Notes: generated by a model not told the origin, from the sequence alone. 46,326 nucleotides of DNA from Lachnospiraceae bacterium (GCA_030523275.1 JAUNIX010000014.1:29207-75532); one strand, 5' to 3'. Positions 1 through 9,619 are shown, numbered from the stretch's first letter. Made by a program: numbers and translations.

Positions 1-2094
1 TGTTGTCGTTTTTTCTTCTGTCGTTTTGGCAGTCGTTTCTTGAGCTGGTTCTGATCCACCCTTATCGTCATTATATTGTTCAAAATTCTCTTTACTATCT
101 AAATCTTTATGAAGATCGCTCATAAATGATCTCCAAATATAGGCTGGATAAGTATTACCATGTAAATTTCCCATCGCTTTATTATCATCACGACCTACCC
201 AAATTGCAGTTGTATAGTATGGTGTATATCCACAGAACCATCCATCTTTGTAACTCGTTGTCGTTCCTGTCTTACCAGCAGTGTCAAATCCACTAATCTT
301 CATACCTTTTCCAGTACCACCAGTAACAACACTTTCTAGTACACTGGTCATCATACTAGAAGCACTCTTGGAGTAAACCTTTTTACTTCCATTTGAACCT
401 TTCGTAATCAAATTACCAGAAGCATCCGTAATCTCCTCGATACAAGTTGGCTGTCTGTATTCTCCATCGTTTGCCAATGTTGCATAGCCACCAGCCATTT
501 CTTCTGTTGTCACCCCATATGTCATACCACCAAGACATGTTGTATAATATTTATAATCACTATCTACCAAATGGCTAAAATGCATATTCTCTAAATATGC
601 AAGTGCTACTTTGGGAGTTAACGTTTCATATAAACGCATTGTTGCAACGTTACTGGATTTCATAACTGCAGAACGGAGAGAAATACTTCCGCTGTAACTT
701 CCAGAGTTGCTAACTTTGTGAGGATCACTATTCGACATTCTGCTATCATCAACAGTAGAACCCGGAGTGTACCCTCTTTCCAAAATAGGAGCATAAACCA
801 GTAATGGTTTCAAACTACTTCCCGGCTGTCTTGCACTTTGGAAAGCACGGTTTAACGTATATCCTGTTAAGTCCTCTTGAGAACGTCCACCGACGATCGC
901 AACGACTTTTCCAGTTGAATTGTCAATACAAGTTCCCGCTCCCTGAACGCTATAAATATCATTTTTCTTCTCAGAATAATAAGATAAATTACTGTCTACA
1001 GCATCTTGTAGCTGTTCCTGTATGTCAAAATCAATGCTTGTATAGATTCGATATCCTTCTGTATACAACGTACGTTTACAGGTTGCATACTGCTTATCAT
1101 ATTCTTCCTGATATTCGTTACGCTCCGCATCATTTTTAAAAGAATACTGGAATTTAAATCCATTTTCTTCCATAATTGCTTTGGTTGCACAGTTGATTAC
1201 ATATGTCTCTACATAATCATGTGTCTCCGTCGCTTTCTTTTTCTTAACCTTAATATCTTCGTTTATCGCTTCATTATACTGACTCTGAGAAATTGCCTCA
1301 TCCTCCAGCATATCCTTCAAAATTTTATTTCTTCTTGTTATTGTATTCTCTGGATGTTCATATGGATCATACCAGGTTGGCCGGTTTGGAATTGCTGATA
1401 AATATGCCATTTCGGATAAGGATAGGTCATTTGTATCTTTGCCCAAATATCCCTGCGCAGCTGCCTGGATTCCATAATATCCGTTAGAATAATAGATATT
1501 GTTCAGATAAAACTCAAGAATATCCTGTTTGGTATAAACTTTTTCCAGCTCCATGGCCACAAACATTTCTTTTATTTTACGATTCCATGTCTGTTCGTTA
1601 CTCAGAAAAATATTTTTTGCCAACTGCTGAGTAATCGTACTCGCTCCCTCATGAATCTCTCCCTTATATTTTATCAGGGAAACCATTGCTCTTGTGATTC
1701 CTTTAAGGTCAATTCCTTTATGACTGTAGAATCTAGTATCTTCTACTGCGATTACCGCATTGATCAACTGTTCTGGAATTTCATTATATTCCAGATAATA
1801 TACATCTTTTTCACCCTTTAATTTGGTAATCAAATCTCCGTTTGCATCATATACCAATGTTGTCTGATTTGCTTTAAAAGTATCTCTGGTCGCAGTTGAA
1901 ACCAAACTTACTGCTTCCTTTTTCATCTTCAACAACGTAAAACCAAGTTTAATGCCTGCACCGATACCTACAATTAAGATTACAGTCAGGATTCCAAAAA
2001 CAACTCTCTTGATGATCCTTTTCTTCTTAGTATCCATTTTTTTCTTTGCTTTCTTTTTGCCTTTTGCCTTTTTCAAATTTGCTTCTTCTGCCAT
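1..2094 (-). CDS. Class A penicillin-binding protein (PBP1A-like), 3' end cut by the window
   Basis: Bifunctional peptidoglycan glycosyltransferase/transpeptidase, anchored in the membrane and acting outside it. Translation from the ATG at 2094 stays open for 698 codons to the window edge. It shows a Lys-rich cytoplasmic tail (about 1-30), one membrane segment (about 31-51), a GT51 domain with the catalytic-Glu motif AVEDTRFYSHKGID, and a transpeptidase domain with SSLK, SSN and GKTGT. The visible end is a Thr/Glu-rich low-complexity tail, as in many Firmicute PBP1A proteins, so probably little is missing. It starts 15 bp after the YhaN-like gene and probably shares its transcript. Family assignment is certain; the exact paralogue name is not. 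Confidence 0.95.
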   Translation of the reverse strand, partial: MAEEANLKKAKGKKKAKKKMDTKKKRIIKRVVFGILTVILIVGIGAGIKLGFTLLKMKKEAVSLVSTATRDTFKANQTTLVYDANGDLITKLKGEKDVYYLEYNEIPEQLINAVIAVEDTRFYSHKGIDLKGITRAMVSLIKYKGEIHEGASTITQQLAKNIFLSNEQTWNRKIKEMFVAMELEKVYTKQDILEFYLNNIYYSNGYYGIQAAAQGYLGKDTNDLSLSEMAYLSAIPNRPTWYDPYEHPENTITRRNKILKDMLEDEAISQSQYNEAINEDIKVKKKKATETHDYVETYVINCATKAIMEENGFKFQYSFKNDAERNEYQEEYDKQYATCKRTLYTEGYRIYTSIDFDIQEQLQDAVDSNLSYYSEKKNDIYSVQGAGTCIDNSTGKVVAIVGGRSQEDLTGYTLNRAFQSARQPGSSLKPLLVYAPILERGYTPGSTVDDSRMSNSDPHKVSNSGSYSGSISLRSAVMKSSNVATMRLYETLTPKVALAYLENMHFSHLVDSDYKYYTTCLGGMTYGVTTEEMAGGYATLANDGEYRQPTCIEEITDASGNLITKGSNGSKKVYSKSASSMMTSVLESVVTGGTGKGMKISGFDTAGKTGTTTSYKDGWFCGYTPYYTTAIWVGRDDNKAMGNLHGNTYPAYIWRSFMSDLHKDLDSKENFEQYNDDKGGSEPAQETTAKTTEEKTTT

Positions 2095-2109
2095 AGTGTC
2101 ACCTCTCTA

Positions 2110-3444
2110 TTACATGATTTCAAGCAATTGATATTTGCACTGCATTTGATCTAATGCTTTTACAATCTCTTTTTTGCATGAAAAAATAAATATCTGCCTG
2201 TTTTGTTCAGATAAATACTTTAACGTTCGCTTCAGACGTTTGTCATCAAAATTTCCAAAAATATCGTCTAATATGATCGGAAATTTTTCTTCTGGAAATA
2301 GTATTTCCGCGGCTGCAAGTCGAACTGCAAAATAGATTTGTTCTACGGTTCCTGCGCTTAAATAATCTATATCAAGAAAAGATCCTTTTTGTTCTGCAGT
2401 CATCTGCATTGAATCGTCGATTCTGATCTTTCCATAAGCACCATCGGTAATGGCTGTCATAATGTCTGAGACCTTTTGTTGAAAAGCACTTCCAAACTCC
2501 TGATGTATTTCTTCCGAAGCCTCTTTGATCGCTTCCATAGCCTCTTCGATTGCCCTTTTATTATACTCTTTTTCTTTTATTTTTTTATTAAGATTCTCAA
2601 ATTGGATTCTTAAATCTTCATTAATTTGTTGTTTCTGCTCAAGTTGTTCTCTTTTCACTTTTAGCATTTCCAATTGATGAGTCATCTTCTGTTGTTCAAG
2701 TTGTCTTTTATCTGAAAAACCAAAGAACTTACAAATCCATGCCTTGATTCGCTCCCATAAAGTTAGTGGAGAATCATTTTGTATCATCTTTTTTTGTATC
2801 ATCAGTTCCTGTTCTTGGATTGCTTTTATTTCCTGTTCACAACTTTCTGACTGACGGATTTGTTCTTTTATCCGACTCAATTCCTGTTGATCTGTTTTAT
2901 TTTTTTGCTTTCGCAACTCTCGACGTAGAAAAGTAAGAGCCCGTTCCACATTCACATCTGTTGTTTTACTTTGGCTCATATTGACCATATAATGATTTAG
3001 CATCTGCCCGAGTGACTTATCCGTTTTAATCTCTCCCTGACTGATACATAATGTCTGTAAATATCCGCTTTTTGTCATTGAAAACAATTGCCCTGAGAGT
3101 TCTTTTCCTTCTAACACTTTTGTACCATCAATGCCACTATATACAGATATTGCTTTCGGGTCTGCGAAATTTCTTTGGATTTGATAGGGCTTATGATCTA
3201 AAGATAGATCCAAAGTTCCCCCATAAATACCTCCCATATATGGCTGATATTTATGAAACTCATCTTTTTTCGATGCCGCACCTCTTTTTCGATCAATCCC
3301 AAATAACATACTGACTAAAAATGTGCGTAAAGTTGTCTTTCCAGCTTCGTTTTCCCCATAAATGACATGAACACCATCAGAAAAGGAAAATGATTTTCTA
3401 TAAAATTTTCCAAATCCCATTAACGTGCATGCACGTAATTTCAT
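2110..3444 (-). CDS. YhaN/SbcC-like AAA ATPase, short form
   Basis: SMC/RecN-type ATPase, 444 aa, probably acting with the metallophosphoesterase encoded just upstream in DNA end processing or repair. It has an N-terminal half-ATPase with Walker A GENEAGKT (residues 30-37), a central stretch rich in Gln/Glu/Lys predicted as coiled coil, and a C-terminal half with the signature LSAGTVEQ and Walker B IILDDIFGNFD. Typical YhaN or SbcC proteins are about twice this length, so the coiled-coil arms are much shortened while both ATPase halves are intact. A hydrophobic patch (WICKFFGF) lies mid-arm. It lies 32 bp downstream of the phosphoesterase gene. Function is inferred from family and pairing. 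Confidence 0.85.
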   Translation of the reverse strand: MKLRACTLMGFGKFYRKSFSFSDGVHVIYGENEAGKTTLRTFLVSMLFGIDRKRGAASKKDEFHKYQPYMGGIYGGTLDLSLDHKPYQIQRNFADPKAISVYSGIDGTKVLEGKELSGQLFSMTKSGYLQTLCISQGEIKTDKSLGQMLNHYMVNMSQSKTTDVNVERALTFLRRELRKQKNKTDQQELSRIKEQIRQSESCEQEIKAIQEQELMIQKKMIQNDSPLTLWERIKAWICKFFGFSDKRQLEQQKMTHQLEMLKVKREQLEQKQQINEDLRIQFENLNKKIKEKEYNKRAIEEAMEAIKEASEEIHQEFGSAFQQKVSDIMTAITDGAYGKIRIDDSMQMTAEQKGSFLDIDYLSAGTVEQIYFAVRLAAAEILFPEEKFPIILDDIFGNFDDKRLKRTLKYLSEQNRQIFIFSCKKEIVKALDQMQCKYQLLEIM

Positions 3445-3476
3445 GACTCTTCCTTTCTCAATATGGAAATTCTTTC

Positions 3477-4511
3477 TTAATCTGTAGTAGAAAGCAAAGC
3501 TTTCACTGCATAAGAAAGCGCCTTCGGATGATCTTTTAGCTTTTCCATAACTATACCAATTAAGTTGTCTTGATTGGCATATTGCAATTCTTCATAATTT
3601 CCATAAAATATCTGATCCATTTCGATTGAAATAATCATAAACTGATGTTTTATATCTGTAAAATCCAAAGTAATATTAGGATCTATACTTCCTGTTAAAT
3701 GTATATGAAACAGATTTTCTACTCCCATCCGTACCAATTCAGTTTCTATCGTATCGTAAATTTCTTCTTCCGACATCGTGTCGTACAGAACAATGTCAGC
3801 ATGTAAATAACTCCGGCACGCAAATGGTACGAAAGTGATTATCTGCTTTTCTTCCGTAATCTCCCCAAACAAATATCCATGCAAACCAGTTTCTGTCGGG
3901 TCAAGGGGCTCTAAAGATCCCGGATAGGCCATCAAGTCTTCGTAGATCATCTGTGGTTTATGAATATGCCCCAATGCAATATAGTCAAAGCCCGACCATT
4001 TTAACTGCTCAAAATTCATTGGCACATGATTGACATCTCCGCCATGGGCTAACAATATGTGAATCCCTTTTTTCCCATTTGGCTTTGCATCCTGATAACA
4101 TGGTTTCAATATTTCTTGACACCAATAACTGAAGCCATATACATAGGTTTTCTCATCTTCAAAATAAATAGATTGGATCTGCTTGTCCGACAATACATAA
4201 GTCTGCGATTGAAATGAATATCCCTGATACAACGAATCTTCTCCTATATAATCGTGATTCCCCGCAATCAGGACAGTCTTCGTCATGTGCAGTTTTCCCA
4301 ATATATAGTCTAATTCACGTAAATCCTGCAAAGACGGCGTTTTATGAAAGATATCTCCACTCAAAAAGAGAAAGTTAACCGCTTTTTCATTTGCCTCATT
4401 TACCAATCGCAAAAAAGTATTTTTAATCTCTTTTTTTCTTGTCTGGCTCCAAGGTTGTCCTTTATCTGGCTCTGCGCCCAAATGAATGTCCGCTGCATGA
4501 ATAAACTTCAT
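3477..4511 (-). CDS. YhaO/SbcD-like DNA repair metallophosphoesterase
   Basis: Calcineurin-like metallophosphoesterase, 344 aa, probable nuclease partner of the ATPase gene that follows. Metal-binding motifs appear in order: AADIHLG (D-x-H), SGDIFH, AGNHDY, LLAHGGD and LGHIHKP. The reading frame is open upstream to 4559, but I chose the ATG at 4511 because the family begins MKFIHAADIHLG and a GAGGT ribosome site lies just before it. The family (YhaO, SbcD, Mre11) cleaves DNA ends; substrate here is inferred. Transcription probably starts at the extended -10 at 4562-4567. Confidence 0.88.
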   Translation of the reverse strand: MKFIHAADIHLGAEPDKGQPWSQTRKKEIKNTFLRLVNEANEKAVNFLFLSGDIFHKTPSLQDLRELDYILGKLHMTKTVLIAGNHDYIGEDSLYQGYSFQSQTYVLSDKQIQSIYFEDEKTYVYGFSYWCQEILKPCYQDAKPNGKKGIHILLAHGGDVNHVPMNFEQLKWSGFDYIALGHIHKPQMIYEDLMAYPGSLEPLDPTETGLHGYLFGEITEEKQIITFVPFACRSYLHADIVLYDTMSEEEIYDTIETELVRMGVENLFHIHLTGSIDPNITLDFTDIKHQFMIISIEMDQIFYGNYEELQYANQDNLIGIVMEKLKDHPKALSYAVKALLSTTD

Positions 4512-4535
4512 ATTACTACCTCTATGTGCACTTCG

Positions 4536-4573
4536 GCACGGTATAATGTCTCTTGACACACATTATACCATGC
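4536..4573. repeat. 14-bp inverted repeat overlapping the -10
   Basis: Arms at 4536-4549 and 4560-4573 match at 13 of 14 positions, with an inner perfect core GGTATAATGT/ACATTATACC and a 10-bp spacer. No U-run follows on either strand, so it does not look like a terminator. Each arm contains a TATAAT-like box. It could be an operator or a 5' leader hairpin. Confidence 0.6.
4562..4567 (-). promoter_or_regulatory. Extended -10 promoter for the phosphoesterase-ATPase-PBP genes
   Basis: On the minus strand TGG precedes a perfect TATAAT, an extended -10; no good -35 is visible. The predicted start, near 4555, leaves a leader of about 45 nt. The -10 is embedded in a long inverted repeat (4536-4573). 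Confidence 0.5.
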
Positions 4574-4606
4574 CCCCAATCTACAATCTACTTTTTTCTT
4601 GTCTAT

Positions 4607-7120
4607 TTATTCTGTGTAACTATAAAATAAATTGCCCTGCTTTTGAAATTCTTTGGTCAATGCCGCACGCTCTGCCTGAATAGATTCCCCCTTGATCGGA
4701 TCAATGTAACGCAATTTGGTACTATTGTAACTCATAACGACAACATAGGTTCCATTTGCACGTTTGGCAATAAAAGGTCTTCCTTCGCTGATGTAGTACA
4801 ATACATCATCTAAGGAACATCCTGATAAATTAACTGCACGACCATCAAAATATTTTTCCATGATTTTTTCTGGAGTGCCATTTTCTTGTACTAAAGTATC
4901 ATACGATGTTGTGTCAGCATTTAATTTTAAGAGCATCTGCATACAAGCAGCAAATGATTCTGATTTCTTTTTTGCTTTGACAATGCTTACATTGGCAGCC
5001 TTCGCATATTCTTTTGCCACACCTTTTTCCCAGATATATTCCTGTCTGCTATTAACAACAACCCCAGCACCCTTTTTCGCAGCTGCAATTGCTTCTTTTA
5101 CACTTGTATAAGAGCCTTGAAGCTGACCTTTTGCATAAACGTAACAGATTTTATTTCGATCTGTATTCGTTTCGTATTCAATCTTCTTATAATTATCAGA
5201 TGTACTTTCTTTTGCATTGACCAATTTCGGTGCTTCTGTAACATACACATAAGAAGGGAAAGTCATGTAAAGACGATTATACAAATCTGAGCTATAGCTA
5301 TATTCAAATGTAACCTTTCCTCCGCTCTTTTCTTTATAATGGATATAATCATCCACAAGATTCTTATATTTATTTCCATCCTTCTTTGCACGTTGCATCT
5401 TCACAAGATTTCCCTGTGTCTGTGCAGATAAAATATAGACACCCTGTTTTTCATAAGTTTTTTGTTCTTCCAGGTTTTTATTGACGATCAACACCTTTTT
5501 CATTGGTGTAGTGATTGTCCCATCTGACTTTTTCTTAATATCGGAAGCATTGGCAACTCCATATACAAAATCATTTTCAATAAATCCGATTGCAACTGGT
5601 GCCTCGTTTTTACTACATTTTATGGTATTTTGTTTGCCATCGTTCATATTTGTAATCGTAATCGCATTTGTCTCAGAAATTGCAAAATATCCCTTTTCAG
5701 AAGATACGATCTGCTGATCGATGCCTGACTCAATTACTTTATTTTTCTTCTTGTTAGCATCTACTTCATAAACACTTCCATCTAAATAAAAATAAAAACA
5801 ATCCTTTTTATTTAAATATGCTAATTTAGAAATATCTTCTTTCATATTGGCATACGGGATCTTCGTTGGAATAAACATGACTTCTTCGTTGACACGGTCT
5901 TTACAGTGGAACCGATAAACACAAATTCCGTTTTCCCCCTCATGACTACCACGATTCATATATCCATATACAATAAAGGTCATGTCTCCTTTTTTATTCA
6001 GACTCAAAATATCAATGCCATGTTCGTTATAGTTATTCTGGATATCACGATAATCCTCTCCCAAAAAACTAAAGACTTTAACCATTTGTCCTGCCTGGAA
6101 ATCATAAAACCAAAGTTGGTTATTCTGAACAAAAGCAGCCATCTCACAATCATTTTGTGTATGAAGATCTTTTTGACTATCAACAGTCGTGCCGATCAAA
6201 AACCGGTTTTTTGCCCCATCAACGGCATCAAATTGGAAATATTCCTCCTGCGTTCTCTCATAATCTAACAAATACATACGAGAAACAGAGTATCGCACTT
6301 TATAGTATTCCGTTACCAGATAATATTCTTTTTCACCATCACTCTTTTCATGTGATACGATCATCTGCATCTCGACAGAGGACAAATCCTCCGTAATCTC
6401 TGTTATCTTTGCCGGAAAATTCCTCTCGACAATCGGTTTCATACCTGCATAACAAACAATATCATTATTCGAATAAATATCCACTTTTGACAGATCATTA
6501 TTTAAATTAGACTCTTTCGGCTCTAAAAACTTGCCAACATATTCATGACCTTCTGTGCCACCAGTAAGTGCTGCATTATGGAATTGCTTAATAAACTTCA
6601 TACATTCTGTAAAATGAAGTTCAGTTCCATATTTTATACGTGTATAATAATGAATCGTAATCCCCTTACTATTTTCCAATGTCAGCTCCATCAAATACAC
6701 TTTTCCCGTACTCAGTTTTTCTTTTAATGTCACATCTGCATTCGGTGTTTTCTTTCCTTTTTGAAAAGATGCAATCCCATTTTCTTTGACTGTTTCATTA
6801 TCGGTCTCATATATCGTATAGGCAACAGACGCAATATCCTCAGAAGCCTGATTTAAAAGAACAGAAAAATGATAATCCGTTTCAAGTGGTACGATGGAAT
6901 CTCGAAGCAAGTTCTTGTCCATCGTATTGGTATATCCATGCATTGCATTCATCTCATTATCACCAGTCCGAATCGATAACACAGGCAACGTTGCCTCACT
7001 TGTCTCCGATACCGCCTGGCTATTTCTACCAATAAATACATAATTAAACACAAAAACGGAAATAATGAATACAATACCAAAAACAACAATTGGAATTATT
7101 TTATCTCTTTTCACGCTCAC
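4607..7120 (-). CDS. Membrane-anchored 837-aa protein with degenerate C39/papain-like C-terminal domain
   Basis: Function unknown. An N-terminal membrane segment (about residues 9-30) anchors a large extracytoplasmic region without Cys-rich or repeat structure; the middle reads like beta-propeller or sensor-type strands (many short hydrophobic strands, YVxxxD turns). The C-terminal 110 residues resemble a C39-like cysteine peptidase fold: a helix starting at C726 (ACMQMLLKL), then GRPFIAKRANGTYVVVMSY and YIDP. The usual His before VVV is Thr791, so catalysis is doubtful. The gene start overlaps the end of the methyltransferase gene by 20 bp, so they are translationally linked. No better assignment can be made from sequence alone. 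Confidence 0.8.
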   Translation of the reverse strand: MSVKRDKIIPIVVFGIVFIISVFVFNYVFIGRNSQAVSETSEATLPVLSIRTGDNEMNAMHGYTNTMDKNLLRDSIVPLETDYHFSVLLNQASEDIASVAYTIYETDNETVKENGIASFQKGKKTPNADVTLKEKLSTGKVYLMELTLENSKGITIHYYTRIKYGTELHFTECMKFIKQFHNAALTGGTEGHEYVGKFLEPKESNLNNDLSKVDIYSNNDIVCYAGMKPIVERNFPAKITEITEDLSSVEMQMIVSHEKSDGEKEYYLVTEYYKVRYSVSRMYLLDYERTQEEYFQFDAVDGAKNRFLIGTTVDSQKDLHTQNDCEMAAFVQNNQLWFYDFQAGQMVKVFSFLGEDYRDIQNNYNEHGIDILSLNKKGDMTFIVYGYMNRGSHEGENGICVYRFHCKDRVNEEVMFIPTKIPYANMKEDISKLAYLNKKDCFYFYLDGSVYEVDANKKKNKVIESGIDQQIVSSEKGYFAISETNAITITNMNDGKQNTIKCSKNEAPVAIGFIENDFVYGVANASDIKKKSDGTITTPMKKVLIVNKNLEEQKTYEKQGVYILSAQTQGNLVKMQRAKKDGNKYKNLVDDYIHYKEKSGGKVTFEYSYSSDLYNRLYMTFPSYVYVTEAPKLVNAKESTSDNYKKIEYETNTDRNKICYVYAKGQLQGSYTSVKEAIAAAKKGAGVVVNSRQEYIWEKGVAKEYAKAANVSIVKAKKKSESFAACMQMLLKLNADTTSYDTLVQENGTPEKIMEKYFDGRAVNLSGCSLDDVLYYISEGRPFIAKRANGTYVVVMSYNSTKLRYIDPIKGESIQAERAALTKEFQKQGNLFYSYTE

Positions 7121-8294
7121 TCGCTCCTTTCCACAATAACTTCTCTAATGTAGGTTCTACGCCAAGCATACGGACACATTCCTTATAATTATCCGTTTGT
7201 ACCAAAACAGGATTTTCCCGCTTGACTGCTCGAATTAAAATATTTTTTGGCGTATGTTCCATATCAATAAATTCTAATATTTGTGTTTTATAGCCTTCCA
7301 TTTCTAACAACTTTGCCCGCAGGCCATCTGTCGCTAAGGCTGCCATACGCTCTTTTAATAGTCCATAATCAAGAATCGGAGCTAATGTTTCATTATGTAT
7401 CTGCCAATTTAATTCATGCTGACAACAAGGCACAGAGAGGATTACCCCCGCATTCCATGTTACCGCTTTATGTAGTGCAAAATCTGTCGCTATATCACAG
7501 GCATGCAAAGTAACTACCATATCCACATTGTCAACACCACTAAAATTTTCTATATTTCCAACATAAAAATCAAGTTTGTCATAGTCATATTTTGTCCGAA
7601 GTTTGTTGCAATAAGCAATCACATCTTCTTTCAGATCCAATCCTATAATACGGATATCGTAGTTTTTTAACACTTTTAAATAATGATACATCGCAAACGT
7701 CAGATAAGATTTACCACAACCAAAATCGATGATCGTAACTTCTCTATCTTTTGGCAGTTCCGGCAATACATCTTCAATAAATTCTAAAAATCGGTTGATC
7801 TGCCTGAATTTATCATATTTTGTACGCACAATCTTCCCGTCTTTCGTCATAACACCTAAATCAATCAGAAAGCCTACCGGCTTCCCTTCCTGCAAAATAT
7901 ATTGTTTTTTACGGTTATGAGAAAGCGTCTTTTGCTTCCCACCAATTTTCTTCTTTTTGATCGTTACTTTTCCTTTTTTACTGATCAAACCATGAATTGT
8001 CTCTGTCTTTGTCAACATCTGTACCTGTTTGTACTTTTGTAGATAGACAGGCAATTTTTCCATAACTTCTTCCTTCTCTAAATTTTTATGAAACGCCTGC
8101 TTTTTTGTGAACGATTCTATTTGAAAATATAGCTGTTCCTCTTTTACAAACGCACCCTGCTTAGGGGATTTCTGCATTAAGACAGGTCGGATTTTGATTT
8201 TTTGAATCTCTTCCGCCTGTCTTGGATTACTGATTATGATGGATACAAGATCTATATTTAAATTCGCTTCTATCATTGCAAGAAACTTTTCCAT
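7101..8294 (-). CDS. Class I SAM-dependent methyltransferase (Methyltransf_32 type)
   Basis: Cytoplasmic methyltransferase, 397 aa. An N-terminal alpha/beta extension (about 1-160) has basic stretches (KKGKVTIKKKKIGGKQK) that could bind RNA; the Rossmann core follows, with motif I IIDFGCGKSYLTF, acidic motif II IIGLDLKED, and the family sequence VTLHACDIATDFAL then SVPCCQHELNW. The His-Ala-Cys-Asp and Pro-Cys-Cys-Gln-His motifs are typical of the METTL25/GSTCD-like group, whose bacterial members lack known substrates; an RNA target is inference only. The start ATG at 8294 has an AAGGTGAT ribosome site. The gene precedes and overlaps the 837-aa protein gene. Confidence 0.85.
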   Translation of the reverse strand: MEKFLAMIEANLNIDLVSIIISNPRQAEEIQKIKIRPVLMQKSPKQGAFVKEEQLYFQIESFTKKQAFHKNLEKEEVMEKLPVYLQKYKQVQMLTKTETIHGLISKKGKVTIKKKKIGGKQKTLSHNRKKQYILQEGKPVGFLIDLGVMTKDGKIVRTKYDKFRQINRFLEFIEDVLPELPKDREVTIIDFGCGKSYLTFAMYHYLKVLKNYDIRIIGLDLKEDVIAYCNKLRTKYDYDKLDFYVGNIENFSGVDNVDMVVTLHACDIATDFALHKAVTWNAGVILSVPCCQHELNWQIHNETLAPILDYGLLKERMAALATDGLRAKLLEMEGYKTQILEFIDMEHTPKNILIRAVKRENPVLVQTDNYKECVRMLGVEPTLEKLLWKGASEREKR

Positions 8295-8343
8295 TACATC
8301 ACCTTTGTCTCTCTAAAAAATTTATTCATTGTATATAAGAATT

Positions 8344-8372
8344 ATTGTAATGGGTTTTTCTTTAATGTTCAA
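8344..8372 (-). promoter_or_regulatory. Sigma-A promoter for the methyltransferase gene
   Basis: Minus strand: -35 TTGAAC (8367-8372), 17-bp spacer, -10 TACAAT (8344-8349). The start would be about 45 nt before the ATG at 8294. Confidence 0.6.
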
Positions 8373-8409
8373 TTGGTTTTTTCCAAAAGCAGAATTCTTA
8401 AGATTTTTT

Positions 8410-8820
8410 TTAGAAAAAGTATCTGCATTTGCGATGATAACGGCTGCGTCTGTGGTGCATCTCATCGCAAAGCATAACCTGTACCAGGCACTTTAGATAA
8501 GGCGATTCCTCATCATGATATTTTACTTTTTCATAAATATCATTCACAAGCTTCATCATCAAAACTTTGTCTGGATATTGTTCAAACATCAGACTGCCCG
8601 CATATTCCATCTTATCACATTCATCTTCCACAAACTCTGCAATCTCTCTGGCAATATTCGGATACATTCTTTTTAAATATAAAATATCATCTTCATACTC
8701 ACTTTCATCTGCCATAAATCGTTCCGGCAACCAGATTGATAAATCATCGTCTTTTTGATAAATTCCCCTTTGCAGCTCCTCAAATGTAGGCAAACGGTCA
8801 AGTTGCTGTTTCTCTGCCAT
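8410..8820 (-). CDS. Small acidic hypothetical protein
   Basis: 136 aa, no signal peptide or membrane segment; not recognised. It is acidic in the first two thirds (runs such as ESEYEDD and EFVEDECDKMEY), then changes to a basic, His/Arg-rich tail (DEMHHRRSRYHRKCRYFF). The compact helical pattern suggests a soluble helical bundle. The start ATG at 8820 has AAAGGAG upstream. It sits between ywmB and the methyltransferase, which has its own promoter. Confidence 0.75.
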   Translation of the reverse strand: MAEKQQLDRLPTFEELQRGIYQKDDDLSIWLPERFMADESEYEDDILYLKRMYPNIAREIAEFVEDECDKMEYAGSLMFEQYPDKVLMMKLVNDIYEKVKYHDEESPYLKCLVQVMLCDEMHHRRSRYHRKCRYFF

Positions 8821-8896
8821 ACTATTACTCCTTTTCTTTTCTACTCATAGGAAACACTTCCCGTCTAATATACTATATGAAAAGGAAAAAAAGTGG

Positions 8897-9619
8897 TTAA
8901 TAGCTTTCGTTATAAAATGGTACTGCCAAATATAATTGTGTTCTTTCACTTGTAGCATTATAATTTAACACCATTTGGATGTTTATCTTTTTCCCATCTC
9001 TCTCATAATAGTCCGACAATAATGGGCTATATCCATAAATCGTATCGCTATATTCATCTTTATAATCAAGTACGACTTTCGCTTCTAATATCGAAAACAA
9101 TGTTTCCTCTGTCTGATTTTTCTCTTTACGATTCAAAAGCTTTTTAAAATCCCCATGAACATAGAGGCTACTTTCCGTCTTAATTCCATTGCTCTTTAAG
9201 ATTGTCTCTAACTGTTCCTTTAAGATCAAAATTTCTTTTGCATCCTCAATTGCAACTTCTGTCGTCAAATAATTACTACTATCAGACGAAGAAATACGAA
9301 ACCAAACCCCCTCCTCACCATTCTCTTTTTTAAGTGTCATCGTTTCCACGTCATCTTCCTTTATCGTATCAATACTATACCCTTTTGTTAGACCTGTCTG
9401 TTTTGCCAAATCGACCAATAAATTCTTTTTTGTCTTTTCATCCAGGGTTTGCTCTCCCAAGGAACCGGATACAATCACTTTTCCATCCATCGGTATGCTG
9501 TTACTCGCCTCAAATGCCTCAATTAGTTTATAATCATTTTTCGCTGTAATATTGACAATTGCCTGAATAATCACCATGCTCCAGACAAGAATCAGAAACC
9601 ATTTTTGATACTTTTTCAT
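8897..9619 (-). CDS. YwmB-like protein (DUF1779, TATA-box-binding-like fold)
   Basis: 240 aa exported or membrane-tethered protein. A hydrophobic N-terminus (residues 6-25) serves as signal or anchor, followed by an alpha/beta body with the YwmB pattern: EAFEASNS, a Gly-rich strand, and a C-terminus with NIQMVLNYN and RTQLYLAVPFY. YwmB is widespread in spore-forming Firmicutes; its role is unknown despite the fold name. The ribosome site AAAGGAG lies 9 bp before the ATG at 9619. The SRP RNA gene lies upstream, with its terminator between them. Confidence 0.75.
   Translation of the reverse strand: MKKYQKWFLILVWSMVIIQAIVNITAKNDYKLIEAFEASNSIPMDGKVIVSGSLGEQTLDEKTKKNLLVDLAKQTGLTKGYSIDTIKEDDVETMTLKKENGEEGVWFRISSSDSSNYLTTEVAIEDAKEILILKEQLETILKSNGIKTESSLYVHGDFKKLLNRKEKNQTEETLFSILEAKVVLDYKDEYSDTIYGYSPLLSDYYERDGKKINIQMVLNYNATSERTQLYLAVPFYNESY

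Noticed and set aside
804..1139. Open frame antisense to the penicillin-binding protein
   Set aside because: No ribosome site and no recognisable composition; it mirrors the real PBP frame, which carries all catalytic motifs.
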